This document shows positions 1 through 13,907 of a stretch of DNA of 64,000 bases, in pieces. Source of the stretch: Pieris napi (taxonomy: Eukaryota > Arthropoda > Insecta > Lepidoptera > Pieridae). The DNA lies in contig NC_062236.1 in NCBI RefSeq assembly GCF_905475465.1, forward strand, positions 10,178,001-10,242,000. Direction: 5' to 3'. The notes under the pieces were generated by a model. It had not been told where the DNA came from. It worked only from the letters and a program-made list of their open reading frames with translations, and made no database searches. The translations under genes and the position numbers were made by a program. Position 1 is the stretch's first letter, and each line of letters opens with the position of its first letter.

Positions 1-1175
1 TATTTATTTTATTTATCATATACATGATCTTAAATAGAAAGTAGTTGGTGTGGTGGAAACACAAACTGGACACAGTCCAATAATTAAAATAGCTATAGAA
101 TGGATATTTCAATTATTTAAAAATAATAAGTTTTAAAAAATGGTTAATGATATTCCAATTTAAACTGAACTACATAAAAACGTTCTTATCGATATCACGC
201 TATGACAGTCGTGATTTGCAATCGTATTAGACAAGGGCAAGGTTTTATCACACGATTTTGTGTCTTAATCATTTACATATGCTTATCATAATGAGTACCA
301 TAATTGCGATTTTGACCCGGTAACCGTAGTTCTTGGATATAAATTTATTAAAACCTACACTAAATACATAGATAAATAGTACTCACGTCTACTATATAGG
401 TATACGTGTACAGGTTTTAATAAATAATAATAAAATTATTTCCAAGAAATAGATTTAATAGTTACCGAGTTTTTCATTCTAATTATAATTTCTTGTTGTA
501 TATAATTATAATAATTATAGTTATATTTCTTATAATTATAATTTTATTAAACATTTGCCGTATAATATTAGGATTTTACAAGACCACTCGCCGTCTCTAT
601 ACACAATCCTTGAACGACAAATTCCACTTCGAGGAAATACATATATCATTAAAAGTAAACATGGCATTTGCTAAGCATTCAAGAGCCTACAAATACTAGA
701 AAATATCACTAAAGCGTTGTAAAACACATAAAGAAATATTCTATGAGCAAACTTTTTGCATATAAAAATATTGACAAGTCAAACATGTGACAGCGTACAT
801 ACTTTATATCTTATCAAGAACATACACATAAAGAATATTTGATAATACATGTGTAAAGATGACTATGGGGTATGAAGATGGGTAGACAAGAGGGTAAACT
901 AATTACTGTAATTAAATTTTTCACGATTAAGGATAGCTAAAAAATCGTCCTCAGCCTTAGGCTTACTTAAATCAATCATTTACTATTTGGGCATTATATA
1001 TTTTTATATATAAAATGACTAGTGGGCAAGAATGCCTACTCGCAAAATAGCAGACGCAATAAAAAAGATGAATATATTTCCCCTGATCGCATTCTTCAGG
1101 GTCTCTATATCACTAATAATTATAGACGTACAACAAACTACGACCGCATTTATAATATTAGAATATGTTTCTTAC
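1..1175. other. Non-coding, probably intron 5 of the acyltransferase gene
   Basis: AT-rich sequence with only short chance frames. It follows the donor of the last visible acyltransferase exon, so it should be intron. A TATCGATA octamer at 187-194 is noted without meaning assigned. Confidence 0.5.
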
Positions 1176-4100
1176 TTTAGCACATTAGTGGACATGGCGG
1201 AGCTGATATCAAGAAGAACTTTCATAGCTTTCGCCTCCACTCGCTTTCTAACCGCCGCATAACTGGATTCCTTTTTAGTTTCTTCTTTTTTCTTCCCTGG
1301 ATTCAACTCCTCCTTTATCGTCTCTTCTATTGCGTTTTGGAAACGCTCGTCTTTTACCACCTGAAATTTACCAAATGATTATCGTCTCTCTATTTAATTA
1401 GCTAATTTTTTTATAGGATACACGATCTTACAGGACGCCCAAAAAAGCAGACGTCGCAGCTCATATACACCCACTTTAGTTGGTGCGTTGCCGGCATTAG
1501 GGAGAGGAGTTTTCTCTTTTTTTAACAATTGGAGGTCGTATCTCCCTTGGAAGACCCCCCACCGGGAGTCGATTCCACGGTTCGCTCGTTGATGCGGAAC
1601 AAATTTTGAGTTAATACGTCCGCTCGTACGGTGATGAAGCGAGGCAGGAATCACCCCAAATAACTCTTCAGAACACTCTTTGTAGACTACGCATTATATA
1701 TGAATAACAAGATATTAAGTAAATCTTTAACGAAATATTATACAAACATTTAATATCAGTACTGGGTTGACTGAGCCCCGTATTCCAGGCATGTCACTAG
1801 ATTTTCTACATAAACTTTGACAAATTTTCTAGTGCTCAAGACTAGATAAATAATAATAGGTCTGTCACGTTCGGTAATCACATTGGAGTCACCAATGTAG
1901 AGGAAGGATGGGGTCCAGTCTAACCGACTGGACGAACCGAAGGCCCCAGTGATGAGATCGATATATCCTTAGCGGCCGAAAAAACTTCTTAAGCGCAGAT
2001 TCTAGATGTCACTACAAGTCTTTCTCTTTGAAACAATTTTCTACTATTTCCATTTTTAATCTTATTGCATAATATGCCTTCGACACTTTTTCCTTAGGTA
2101 CATAAATCACAACTTTTAAGATGTTATTAAATTTTTTTTTTAAAGACAATTCACACCAATTGACCGAGTCCCATGCTAAGCTGGTGAAGCTTGTGTTATG
2201 GGTACTAGGCAACGGATATACATACATATTATAGATAGATAGACATATAAATACATATTTAAACACCCAAGACCTAAGCACAACACGAAATGCTCATCAC
2301 ATCGATGTTCGTCTCAGCCGGGGATCGAACCCGGGACACATGGATTCGCAGTCAGGGGTACAAACCACCAATGAGTCGTCAAATATTGAATGAAACTAAA
2401 GAAAAATATGAAGTAATACCTTAGGGACGATATCGCCGTAGTCAAAATTCGTCAGTTGAAAGCATTGTGCCAGATCGCAGAGGTACCGCGAAACCACTCC
2501 ACCATTCGCAAAGGTCTGCCTGCCAATATCCAGAATGTTGATGACTGCACTTGATTCCGCTACCTTTGAATCCTGCCATGACTCCTGGAATTTAAACATT
2601 TTTATAAGTACAAGAAAAGAGTTGCTTAAATAAACTTACTTATTTATTTCGTAATCCTACAGCTAACAAAAAGTATACATAATAACAATCAATTACACTA
2701 AAAATATAGCAAAAAAGGTTTTTACCCACATTGACAAACGGGAAAAAATATACAAATTACACAAACGTTATAGCAAATAAAAATGTTTATTTTTGTGTTT
2801 TTAAACATATTTTTCAAATTAAGGTATAATTGTTTGTTTGTTTAGTTTTTTGTAATTTTAATTTTTTCTATGATTAGTAATTGTTTTTTTTTGTAATGTT
2901 TGTTTTGTTTAATAATATGTTATGATCTCTATATGTATGTCATGTTTGCCTTTAAGTGCTTGTCACATTAAACATATTTTTTTGTGTTTGTTTTTACCAA
3001 TGTGTCAGTGTGCCGAGCGTTGGCAAGCTTTTTCTCAATAAAAAAAATAAGGTTAAACTTTTTTATAAATGAAGTCAACTAAAAGCTTCAATCATATTAA
3101 TACAATTCAGACGAATTTCATTATTTATTTAAATGCGTTTCAATATAATATATCCAGTTATTACGTAAAAAAACGACTCTAGAATACAATAAAATAGGAT
3201 AATAAGCTGATAATGATTCATAATATAAAAATATAGGTAATAAAAAGCAATTAAAGTATGTAATTTGATGAACTAATTAGTGATAATAAAGGTTACGAGT
3301 TGAGCATTCTATATTGTCAAACCGACATACATACATTGTATTTCAATTTGTGTATTATTTGTCAATAGGTCGACGCACTGTCAGTTAAGGGTTGACCAAC
3401 TCTAAGAAAATAATAATAAATATTGGCAAGAATAAAAAATATTCATGTACTATATTAGTACAAAATAAACGAAAACAAGCCAGGACATAGTTTCAAATTA
3501 ATAATTCAATAAAGATAATTTAACAGTGACGAGACAATTTCCTCAGATAACAAAAGGATGATTTCACGTTTCTGACTAAAACATAATTTTGTTTATTTTC
3601 AATTTCGTTAACTTAATTTTCCTCTTCGCCAACCCTAGCAGGAGTTTCACTGGTTGGCGCGCGGCAATCACGCCACATTTAAATTTGGAATACGTTGACA
3701 ATACACGCGTGTACATGGTAGTTATCCATCTCGCTCATAATACTAACAAACGACGAGGATATAAAATTAAATATAGATTGACCGCTCTAAATTTAATACC
3801 ATTGATGTTATTATTCATCAGTCCACGTGGTCTTCCTTTCAAAACATAATATTTTGAATGAAGCAGTATAATTTGTTGCCAGATTTACGTCATTAAAATC
3901 TAATGTTTATTTGAGTCAAGACAACATCTTTTTTTGGAATGCCTCGCTATTTGTAAACAATTTATTATTTACAATAGTAATAGCTTTAATTATAATGGAA
4001 TACGAATTACAGAATAAAATTAATAACTAATTAATACATAATTGATTATATACACAACATTCTTCACATTCGTCATTAGATTCAGAAAATTAATTTTAAT

Positions 4101-7100
4101 GCTTATTTTACGTAAGTGTGAAATCAACACACCTATTTAATTTGAGTATAGGTTACGTGTACTTTTTCTTTTAAAGAATTTTCTTTACATTTACTCTTTC
4201 AATTTTAGTATAACCAAAGCTATGTTTATATGTATTTTTATCAATCAAGCGGCCTTTTAGTGCCCTTGAGTCATTGACCTACTCGTGAACGGGTACAAAA
4301 AGTCGACTACTGAGTATTAATGCGCATTGCTCATTGTATTCGTAATTTGAAATAATTTTTAATCTTTATAATGTTTATTATCTTTATCGCATCCAAGGGC
4401 GGATGGAGAATTGTCATTTTAATCAACAGGATTTTTTATTTCCGGTTTGTGTATCTGTGAACACGTACGCACGTGAAAATCAATTAAATTAATTTTGTAT
4501 TAAAACAAAATTCCTAACTAAGGAAGACCGTGTAACTCAGGGTTTTTTAAAGTAGGTGTAAATTCGTGTATTAAATGTCGAGTTCCGTCAGCTTGACCTC
4601 TTAATAAGTACGTAAAGAAGGTCTTTACTTTGTATGTAGAATGGATGGGGACCTTGTGAAGTTTATAGTTCGATAGATCTTTCCTCTACTCATGACTAAG
4701 TAGCCTTAATTTCGTCCTCGTCACGAGATTCTGCTTGACTACTAATTGCTTTTAAATTGTCTACTGACAATCCATGGTCGTAGGATCCTTTAACGTTGTA
4801 GATGTCGCTAGAAGGGACAGGACAAAGTATACATATCATCAAAATAACGAAAATTTAATCGCATTTGTAGAAAGAATATTACTACGATTGGTAAAAGTGG
4901 AATAGAGAAAATAATGCACAATTACAGAAGCTAGAATTTTTTTTTCTGACTCAATGGGAAACGATTTATAACCGATGAATATCTCTTTATCGGACAATAA
5001 AAACGAAAATATCGTATACTGTGAAAACTCAATTTCGCCTTGGTTAAGATCCGGAAAGAATGGAATCGAACCGCTGAAAATTAGTAGAGGAATTATAAAA
5101 ATTAAGGTTATCTACCTTAAATTTTCACTTCAAAAAAACTTTCTTCTCCCACGATGATTCGCTATTCGCTATAATAGGCGTATATTCGCAACTGAAATAA
5201 ACCATGAGGGTCGATGAACGAAATACCTCCGTAGGCGGCTATCTGACTCTAACGGGAATCGAATCGCCGACACGATTTAAGACGTGATGCTATGTTATTA
5301 GCACTCATATAAATTTTAAAATAATCGCGTAATTAAGCCACGACTATCAAACAAAAAGGGGTATAATCATATAATAATCATGTTTTTTTTCTATTTTGGA
5401 AAGTTGATAAGTTATCTTTACTAACATTAAGATTTTACCGTTTTTTTGTATTATAAATTAAGTCCCACACTCTTGCACTCCTTCACAATTTTTTAAAAAC
5501 TGTTTTCTTTAATTAGCGATACCTGTAAGAGATCGCTTAGTAAGGCCGTCTGTTGCACCATGTTTTTTTTAAGTTTGTTTTTAATATTATAATTAAATTC
5601 TTGTGCAATAAAGTGAAATTAAATTTAAAGTTTTGATTTCGAAAAATTTGTAAGGTTGGAAATTAATGCTCGTTTATAAATGTATGATTAAATTTTAGTT
5701 ATTTTGTATAAATAACATTATTATAGCGTTGAAATTACATACATAATTTTAATATTGCCGTCATATAATGAATAGTTCTTTCTATAACAATATGAATAAA
5801 ATATAATAATATTATAACATTGTTTTAGGTAGAAATAAAAAGAGAAAATACGTGTATGTTTCAAAGTAAAAGTCACGTGATTATTTTATTATTTTCAGTA
5901 ATCAAGATATTAAATAATAAAAAAATTCTTTGTCTAATAAATAAATCATAAGATATTACAACTATTAGCTTATCGTAAATCTGTGAAATTAATATTCAAA
6001 CAAATGATTACAGTAAAAATCTCACCGATAATTTTTATAGGACTAAGATACTACGCGATTGGACGCTTTGGACATTATTCTCTATAAATAATAATTTTAT
6101 AATTAACATATTATAATATTATTATTTATCAAGGCCGTTTTTGCACACGTATTCCATTATAAACGATGTTTAAATCATAAACCAATAATTATATCTTTTT
6201 TACAGTTTCTAAACAAATAGTTATCGATTTGTGGCCTTGTATGGAAACGGTCAAACAATGACCCCAGAAGCGCAAATAATCCACCATTAGTAAAGACAAT
6301 TAATACTTGAGTCTCGTTCTAGTGCGTCTAAGTTCTCCAAGTTATCCACGATAATTCCATCTAATTTTTTGCTTGTTTACATCTGCTATAGAATATTTGA
6401 ATTAATTATAAACAGGCCTTGGTTTTGTTAAAATGATATTATCTTTGATACAAGTTATACCGAAATAGTGTTTCGTTTTCATAATTTTGTCTATGAGTTA
6501 GAAGAGTAACGTGACAAGAAAACCTCTATTAAATGTAATTTATTAAAGATTCGCAGGGCAGAGGTTTCCAATTCGACGTGTTTGTAATTTTATATTTCGA
6601 GTTTCACATGAATTGTTAACTAGTTCTAAAAAGTGTTTATACGTATTGCACATTAAATAGAGATGTATTGTACTGATTTGAGGATAATAATTTGTCAAAC
6701 TCATGTAAATATGCATCAAAAAAGTAAACATGTCCTAAAAGCATACATGCAAAACTAACACACAGCTATTTTGCGCAGACGCAATCTTAGCGTTACCAAT
6801 AGTTATTAGCTACGACGCAAAATGAATTATTAATCCACTCACGCGCTCCGACACAATACCGAAATCACAACTAAAAAAATATGATCACCTGGCCTTAGAC
6901 GTATGTATACGACAATTTAACAAGCAAAGCAGACGAAAACACACACACACAATATATACTTAGTCTTGCCATAAATTTTGGAACAAAGAAAAATAAAAAA
7001 ATTCCATTGCAAATAACATTTATTACTTTTACAGTGTGTTAGTTTAATACATAAATATAAAACAATTTTAAATATAACAAGCTTATTCGAAGTGTTCTCC

Positions 7101-10100
7101 ATTGGGTGCAATACAGTCTTTTAAACGTTTAGACCAGTTGTCAATAGAAGCACGCACTCTTGACATGGGAAAATTCTTCACTGCCAATCGTACAGATTGT
7201 TTGAGGGACTCCATGGCGTTTAGAGTAAGCCGTACTCTCTAAAACTGACCATAAATCATAATCCAGCGGATTAAGATCGCGACTAGACGACGGCCAGTCT
7301 TGAGCTCTGATAAGTCCGAAACGTTCGTTTCCAACCAAGACTGCGTAAACCGAGCTTTATGACCCGGCGCCGAGTCTTGCTGGAAGGACCATTCTTGGTT
7401 ATTGAACATGGTTTTGTTAAGGGGCTTTACTTCCTACTCCAAGAATGGTATTGATACACTTGTGCCGATGTTTTGATACCTTTTTCACAAAAGTATGGCT
7501 CAGTCACTCCTTCGTAGCTAAAACCCCACCAAACCATCACTGAAGTCGGATAGTGCCCACGTGGCACTCTGTCGACTAATTGGAAAGCTTCCTTAAAGAT
7601 TTGAGCATAAATACGGTCACTTTGTTTGTTAAAATGTTGCTTAATTGTAAAAAAATTCTCATCCGTTAACACAATTTTTCTGTGACCTACCTTTGCGTAC
7701 AGCCTTATAGTTGTTTCGATTTTACCACCCTATTCAGTTTTAAATTATCAGTTAAGAAATGACCAGTACGTTTCTTATAGGCTACAAGTCTTAAGCCATC
7801 TTTGAAAATACGCGACATAGTTCTAGGTGCTATCTTCATCTCCCGAGATTAAATCTTTTGCTTTCGGACAGGATTTCTTCGAGTTCTTTCTATTACTGCT
7901 TTGAGCACCTTTTTCGTACGACCACTACGTGGACAGCCAGGCCAGATCTTTCTCTGTCACAAACAGAGGAGGTCTCATTTTACTTATTAATAGCCCGGTC
8001 ACAAATATTTTACTAATACCAAGCGTATTGTATTTGGCTCTATACCTACTTTGTGTAATGCAATCACAGCGATTCGGTTCTCTTTATCAACCCACTTTAT
8101 TTTAATATGGCAAAATATTGTACAATGTGTTGGCGCCAAAATAAGAAAACTCAATGAACAATCATATAAAAATGACAGATTCCAAATTCAAAAGTAATAT
8201 TTTGCTTATTTTTAATTGTAACAGTATTTATGGCCAGACTAAGTATATTGAGGTTTGATAACACAAACACTACAGTTATTGAGGTGAACGCTCAACAATG
8301 TGTAATACATAATAGTACATAATTATTAACGGTAAGGTGAAACACGATAAACTTTCTTTAGTGTAATACTGGGAGTTTCTTGCTATAGAAAAGTTTTCAT
8401 ACGACCTTTTTGAAGTAATATTAATTTATTTTTTAATGAAAACGTTATAAATAGTGATATAATTTTAATAATAATTGTACATATTACTTTCTTTGATATA
8501 TATTTATTTAGTTGAATAAAATTATTTTATTGTTACCTACAGTTAATATTAACTAACTATTTGTAAAGATTTATTTAATGGCGTAAAAGAATATTGTATT
8601 TAGTAAGTAAGTTAGCAATAAGCTGTAAATCTTTCTCAATAAATAAAATAAAAAATAAATAAAAATATTTATCGCTATTGGTAACGGTGAATTAAAAAAC
8701 TCATCGCTTTAATTCAATATTATTTCAGTGTACCTTTTAAAAACATTTTATTTTGTGGAAAAGGCAAGTAAACATACCCTTGATAACGGAGCACATCGTG
8801 CGCAGGCAAGTCCAGCTGATGGCCTCGTGGGAGGCTGTGGCGGTGGCACAACTGGTCCATTCTTAATGCGATAGAGGGAAGATGTTCTTGTCTGAATAAA
8901 AACATAATAATTTATCACACATTACATATCTTCCGACGTCTTGTCTCGTCATCCAAAATTAATAATATACAAAGTGGTTCATTTATTGTTGGCAAAGACG
9001 TCAAATTCAACTCAAAAGCTACAAACACAAAATTAACTACTTCAACACATAAGAATTTAATCTTTACACTCACATTTAAATTGTTTAATGCGAGGCCTTT
9101 ACTGAATTAATTAGATATAATATTCTTCCGCAATTTAATTGAAACTTGAAACAGACACGTAGACGAAATATATTTGTATCCACTTTTTTCGGCGATATAA
9201 GAATTAAATTTTTCGTTTCAGAATGTTACAATTTATAGTATTACGAAGAAATAGATGAAATAACGTCTTTGTGGTTTTAGCGCATTAAGCGAGATTACAT
9301 TGGAACGCAGGAGAAACAGACGCAAATATGTGTTTGATGCACTACAGCACCTCACACAAAATATTGCAAAAAAAAGCAGCGGCGCTACAACCGTTAGATT
9401 TCTGTATCTCTTTCGTGATATTATTTTTTCTAATAGGCAAGTAAGTGCCTGACGGCCTATAGGGACTAAGACAAGCCATTATCGCAGAATGTTTTCCTTT
9501 ACCGCACGCGCGAGTTTTATGTGCGCACATAGATGCAAGTCCATTGCTGCATTTCAAACCTACAAACTTTGGGATTAGAGTCACACGCTCAAGCCACTAG
9601 GCCAACGCTGCTCTACAAATGAAAAGTAATTCTCTATCGACAACTTACTTTAAGTCTAAAAACTCAAAGAAATATATTGTTTTATTTTTATTTCGAAGAA
9701 TTGTTGAATTATTAATTTTCAAGTCTTGTGATTAATTCTTGAAAAAGGCAAGTGGAAATCATATATAAAAAATATCATATTGTAACTTCACTTCCACCGC
9801 GTACAGTAACAATATAGATGTTAGAACAATTCAAAGCTTTCAGGCAAGATATGCGAACTGCGCAATAATTATAATTATTATTATGGAACGGTCGTTTACA
9901 TTATTAATTAAGAACTCGTGTATAGATAAGACGCTAGAGATAATGTGTTTTATGCAATGAGGAATTAAAAAGTAAGTACGTGATAGGACACAAACCCAGG
10001 ACCTCTGGTTGTTCTATCTCATGCATCACAATAAAAGTGAATGTTCTTTAAAATATCACTAAATCTTTTATAGACGTTCTGTGCTTTATTTTACCAAAGT

Positions 10101-13100
10101 AATTGCATAATACAATGCGTGCCCAGCAGACTTTAGGATTTCGACTTTTTTCACGTCTCCAATATAATATGGAAGCAGTGTTGACCGAATGGTATGCGAC
10201 TCTCACATCTTAGGTCTATGTGCGCATTTAACACTCGATCGTTTGGTGAAGGAAAACATCACAAGAACACCGGCATGCCTTAGGTACACCGTTGCCTATT
10301 AGACAAAAGACAAAACTAAAAGGTTGTAACGCCGCTGATTGTTTTTAGAATACAGTATGGGATAGTTGACATCATCTTTGCTAGTAAACTTTCTAGCGTT
10401 TTTGAACCAAGCCTATTTGCACCACGGACTTTTCGCCTTTCCGGAATTCTAACTATTTTCACCTAATGCAGTCCGCGTCTTATTAAAGCTACTTACCGTT
10501 ATTTCAGCATCAAGTTTAGCATATACATCTGTATGCGGCCGCATCTTGCGCGTGCGCATCGCGTGCCTTAGAGAGCTCGTATCGCGACCACACCATCCTC
10601 CTACTCGTTCCCCTACCACTTCTAACATATCTGCTACACGGCTGTAACAATACAGAAACACTGTCTTAATTATCTCATGGTGGAAAATCTATTTAAAAGT
10701 AGTATTAGAAACGGCGTAGAGAAAAATGGAGCGTCTCTGAAAAAAATGAACTATTTTACATTTTACTTAAGATAAATAAAAAACACATATCTAATTTTTT
10801 TTAAGTAACAAAGGTATATAAAAAAAAATCTAACTGACTTAAGCTAAACCTTATTGCGTGGACTTGTTTAGTCTAACATATTGTGTTGATGATATTAGTG
10901 TAACATTACTTGGGCAGATTTTGTGGTGGAGGAAAGTTCGTACATGAACTTTAGAACTTAAAACGAAATCTTGTTTATGCTGGACACAGCTATTATGTTG
11001 TGTCATAGCAGTGTTGGCCAATAAGGCTTAACTTAAGCGTGATATCATGGGTTTAAGTCCGGGCTGTGCGCCAAAAACTTTCATTATGCACTAAAAGAAC
11101 TTGAGGAAAACTATCAAAGAAACAAATGCAATACTGATTTGTGTTTACGATTTTTCTGTAAAACTTTCCTTAGTATTTTTGCACTGGGCAACAATTTCTT
11201 TGATTAAATTTTTTAATTCTTCCATGAATAATGATAATTTTACGCGGCTTATTGGCACATTCAGAAAACAGGCTTCAACAAAAGTAATTTTAATTCTAAA
11301 AACCGGTTTAGTTAGAGGCACTAATTAATGATCATGTTACATAAGATTAAACTTTATTGTATCACGCTAATACATTGTTCTAATACAATCATTTTTATAA
11401 AAAAAAAATGTTTCAAGGTTCCAAACACTAGTACATCAAATCCTAAATTAAAATCAGTTTCACGAATTATTGTCCCATTTTAGGACTGGGAACAAATTAT
11501 AACCTATTATGGTTTTTTACGTAACAATAAATTTTAAAATAGAATTAACTAGCGGCCCGTCACTGCTTCGTACGGGTGGACATTTTTTTTAAACATTTTT
11601 TGTAGATATTGATATGTTCTTGAATATTGGGACATTTTTTTATTCTTTATATATTATCATCTATAGTTTTCGCAGCGCCTACGATGAAAGATATTTTATA
11701 GGAAATTTTTACACCTTGGGTAACATAATTGTAGTTTAAGTAGGAGTGCTTATCTTTTTCTTGCTATTAAAATAGCCTATTTTTTTTATTGCAATTAAAA
11801 TAGCCGAATTTTTAAAATCGGTCCAGTTCTTTTTAGCCAATTCGTTACATACATACTTACAAACAAATCTTTCCTCTTTATAATATTAGTAATTAATGTC
11901 CTCACTAAGGGCTATTTATTTATATATATCGACCGTTATTTACGCAGGTTACTTAGTGACAACATTTACTATAAAATATTTAAAAAAAATCTTATATATA
12001 TATATGTATGTTTAAATGTTTTGTCAATATATATGATATATATGTCATATATATATGTTTTGTCAATTGTTTTTTAGTAGGTCATAGATCAGCCTTCAGT
12101 CCCCGACACACACCGTCGACTTGTTGGGTCTAAGAGATCCGACTCACGATATTTGCCTTCCTTTCGAGCGTTACATCTGCACATTGACCGAAAAAAGGTC
12201 CATTGGTGCACTACCAGGGTTCGAACTTACCTCAAGAATGAGTCGCACGCTGAAGTCAACACTGCTCTATATAAAATATAGTGTATATAAATCGACATCA
12301 GACCAACCCATTGAATATTCAAAATCGATATGTCAAGGAAATTATTGTATAAAGTCGATATTTTTAAGGAAAAATTAATTTTCTTGGGTCAAAGTTTGTC
12401 AGATCCCGCATATAATACATGATGAGTACCATAATCTTGTTAAGTCTTTTATCACACTGTCAGGGGTGAAGCGGGTTTCAATTATATATCAATTGGTTCC
12501 TTTGTTGTGTATCCGTTTAGTTCATCTCTGCGATATGTAAAAGCCTATATATATATCCACTAGCAAATTATAGATATTCTAACGTTGAGGAGGACTTTAT
12601 TAAAAGGGGCCTCATGTTGTAAGTTTTACTGTATTTTATAATAGATTAAATCCTATAATTATCTATATATGTTATCACTTGCAAACTTTTAGGAGTTTTG
12701 GATAATTAATCGGTTTTAGTTAATAATTAACATTTAATACCAAATTTTATAGGTAACGTTCTAATGAAATAATGTAGATAAGTTGACATAAAAAGTAACG
12801 AACCAGCAATTTAAAGTTTAATGGGAAAATTACTGTTTTTATTAATGTAACTTTGATAACTACGAATTTCAATATAACCTTGGTTTGGTTGTAAATTCTA
12901 TATAATTATTTATTTATTTATATTATTTTTTTTCCTTAAGATGGCTTAAGTACAAAGGAATTAAAAAATATTAAAATATATAAAGAAATCACGCACCTCG
13001 ATGTAAAGAACCAATAAAGTATTGCCGTGAAAATAGCCAACTCCGCAGCACTGCTTGCAACCCGGACATTTTCCACCACAGTCCAGACATGATTTATTGA

Positions 13101-13151
13101 ATCCATTTCAACACTGGCATTAACATTCCCCGTCCAATTGAGAACACTCAT
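1176..13151 (-). CDS. Mitochondrial-type glycerol-3-phosphate acyltransferase, N-terminal part (5 exons, continues off left edge)
   Basis: Coding exons in reading order: 13151-12997, 10641-10497, 8891-8778, 2584-2420, 1360-1176. Phases join cleanly and give about 254 residues, ending at a donor (AA|GTAAG), so the gene runs past position 1. The family (GPAM/GPAT1, fly minotaur) transfers an acyl chain to glycerol-3-phosphate, the first step of glycerolipid synthesis, on the mitochondrial outer membrane. Supporting residues are a CARCAPLSRESW stretch matching the CYSCTPQSW region of the family, and the segment DERFQNAIEETIKEELNPG followed by a lysine-rich helix and DISSAMSTNVL, which matches the helix just before the acyltransferase core. 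The catalytic HX4D motif is not in the window. Residues about 34-47 (AELAIFTAILYWFF) are hydrophobic. The exon-3 frame was chosen because it alone joins its neighbours in phase and gives the Cys-Pro motif. The family call rests on remembered homology. Confidence 0.85.
1395..2400. other. Acyltransferase intron 4: unclassified GC-richer repeat debris
   Basis: A GC-richer block at about 1430-1665 and another at 1855-2030 stand out from AT-rich surroundings and look like repeat fragments. A SINE-type B box (GGTTCGATCCCCGGCTGAG on the minus strand) lies near 2316-2334. No exon is recognised between 1361 and 2419. Confidence 0.4.
2585..6958. other. Acyltransferase intron 3, left part: no gene seen
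   Basis: Low-complexity AT-rich DNA with T- and TTTG-rich stretches (about 2770-3050), an A-rich end near 3040 and a SINE-like scrap near 5205-5305 (GGGAATCGAATCGCCGACAC). No conserved coding sequence was recognised on either strand. Confidence 0.5.
6959..8243 (-). mobile_element. maT-like mariner element with both inverted repeats, transposase broken
   Basis: The ends are near-perfect inverted repeats: CTTAGTCTTGCCATAAAT on the left and, read on the minus strand, CTTAGTCTGGCCATAAAT on the right, each flanked by TA. The 1285-bp length fits full-size maT/mariner elements. The minus strand encodes transposase pieces: TDENFFTIKQHFNKQSDR with PTSVMVWWGFSYEGVTEPYF at 7672-7427, and DWPSSSRDLNPLDYDLWSVLE at 7338-7141. 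The NPLDY aspartate suits the DD37D (maT) group. The pieces lie in different frames with stops between, so the copy is dead. It sits in intron 3 of the acyltransferase gene. Confidence 0.88.
9395..9616 (-). repeat. Diverged SINE copy
   Basis: Minus-strand copy of the family at 17.4 kb: recognisable by GGCCTAGTGGCTTGAGCGTG at its 5' end and by TGTGCGCACATAAAACTCGC, ending near CAGAAATC. The B box is decayed. In intron 2 of the acyltransferase gene. Confidence 0.6.
10185..10345 (+). repeat. SINE fragment
   Basis: GGTATGCGACTCTCACATCT, ATGTGCGCATTTAACACTCG and CGGCATGCCTTAGG match the 17.4-kb family, with the B-box part deleted. In intron 2 of the acyltransferase gene. Confidence 0.55.
11005..11092 (+). 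repeat. SINE fragment
   Basis: GCAGTGTTGGCCAATAAGGC followed by GGGTTTAAGTCCGGGCTGTG keeps the A- and B-box parts of the same SINE family; the body is missing. Confidence 0.5.
11549..11892 (-). mobile_element. Helitron-like repeat, related to the copy at 51.1 kb
   Basis: The minus-strand 3' end carries CCCGTACGAAGCAGTGACGGG, a potential hairpin, then CCGCTAG and T. The internal GAACTGGACCGATTTTAAAA and GTATGTAACGAATTGG blocks match the 51.1-kb copy. The 5' end is estimated near 11892. In intron 1 of the acyltransferase gene. Confidence 0.65.
12136..12268 (-). repeat. SINE fragment
   Basis: Minus-strand copy with GCAGTGTTGACTTCAGCGTG and GGTTCGAACCCTGGTAGTGC. In intron 1 of the acyltransferase gene. 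Confidence 0.6.
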
Positions 13152-13230
13152 CTACCACGACACTTCACTAAAATCGCTGCTAAAATTATCGATATCTCTA
13201 ATAAATCTCGTAAATTTATAGGAGGCGATG
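13152..13230 (-). promoter_or_regulatory. Probable core promoter and 5' leader of the acyltransferase gene, with a DRE-like box
   Basis: The palindromic octamer TATCGATA lies at 13187-13194, about 36 bases upstream of the chosen ATG (13151-13149). It matches the DRE bound by DREF at many insect housekeeping promoters. All three frames upstream of the ATG are closed by stops, which fits a leader. No transcript evidence is available, and a non-coding first exon further upstream is possible. Confidence 0.45.
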
Positions 13231-13907
13231 ACGTGTAGCGTCTTCCGCCGACGGCGCAAGACTGCGCATTGTCAAGTGTCAACAGAGGTAAGATTGATAA
13301 CAATGACTTGGACTTAGAATATGATAACCGATGAATAGTTGAAAACAAAAACGACCTACATGAAGATAAAGTAATGAGCATTGTTCACGTGAATGTAGAC
13401 TTTGTTCGAAGTGATGTAATGATAAATATTCAGGGCAACCGTATACTATATTGTACGTGTGACAAAGTTCAAACACTATCGCTGGTTCAATGGAATCGGA
13501 AAGTCGACACAAAGGAGAATGAGAATATATAAAAGCTACATAGATATGTATTGCAAAATAATCTATACATACTGTGGTCGTTCATATTGGCATGACGTAA
13601 ATTTTTCTATAGGGACAGGACAGCTTTAAAAAATCGTAATGTAATATCAACAATCATTGTGCCGTTAGAATAATGACCAAAAATACATGATATGAAATCC
13701 ACAACAGTCTCAATAAAAAATTAAAAACCTTGAAACGAAGACAAAACAAATGCGGATTGATAAAAACGTAGATACAAAGAATAAGTACGAAGACGATTTA
13801 CAAAATTATAAATTCAATCCTAACGGCATTCTTCCGGTGCGTTTCCGCTTCAATAATTATTATATGAAGTGTTTTATTGGTAATAATTTATCTTGTATAC
13901 ATTTTTC

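Noticed and set aside
8720..8905. Alternative frame in acyltransferase exon 3 reading LPSIALRMDQLCHRHSLPRG
   Set aside because: It does not join the flanking exons in phase, while the chosen frame does and carries the family's Cys-Pro motif.
11995..12062. ATATATGT-rich palindromic tract as a possible origin or regulatory site
   Set aside because: Simple AT microsatellite; nothing beyond low complexity supports a function.
12983..13151. Cysteine-rich reading on the minus strand over acyltransferase exon 1, with CLDCGGKCPGCKQCC
   Set aside because: The frame is interrupted by TAA and TGA between cysteine codons and has an in-frame stop upstream. The other frame starts with ATG, ends at a donor and joins four downstream exons in phase.
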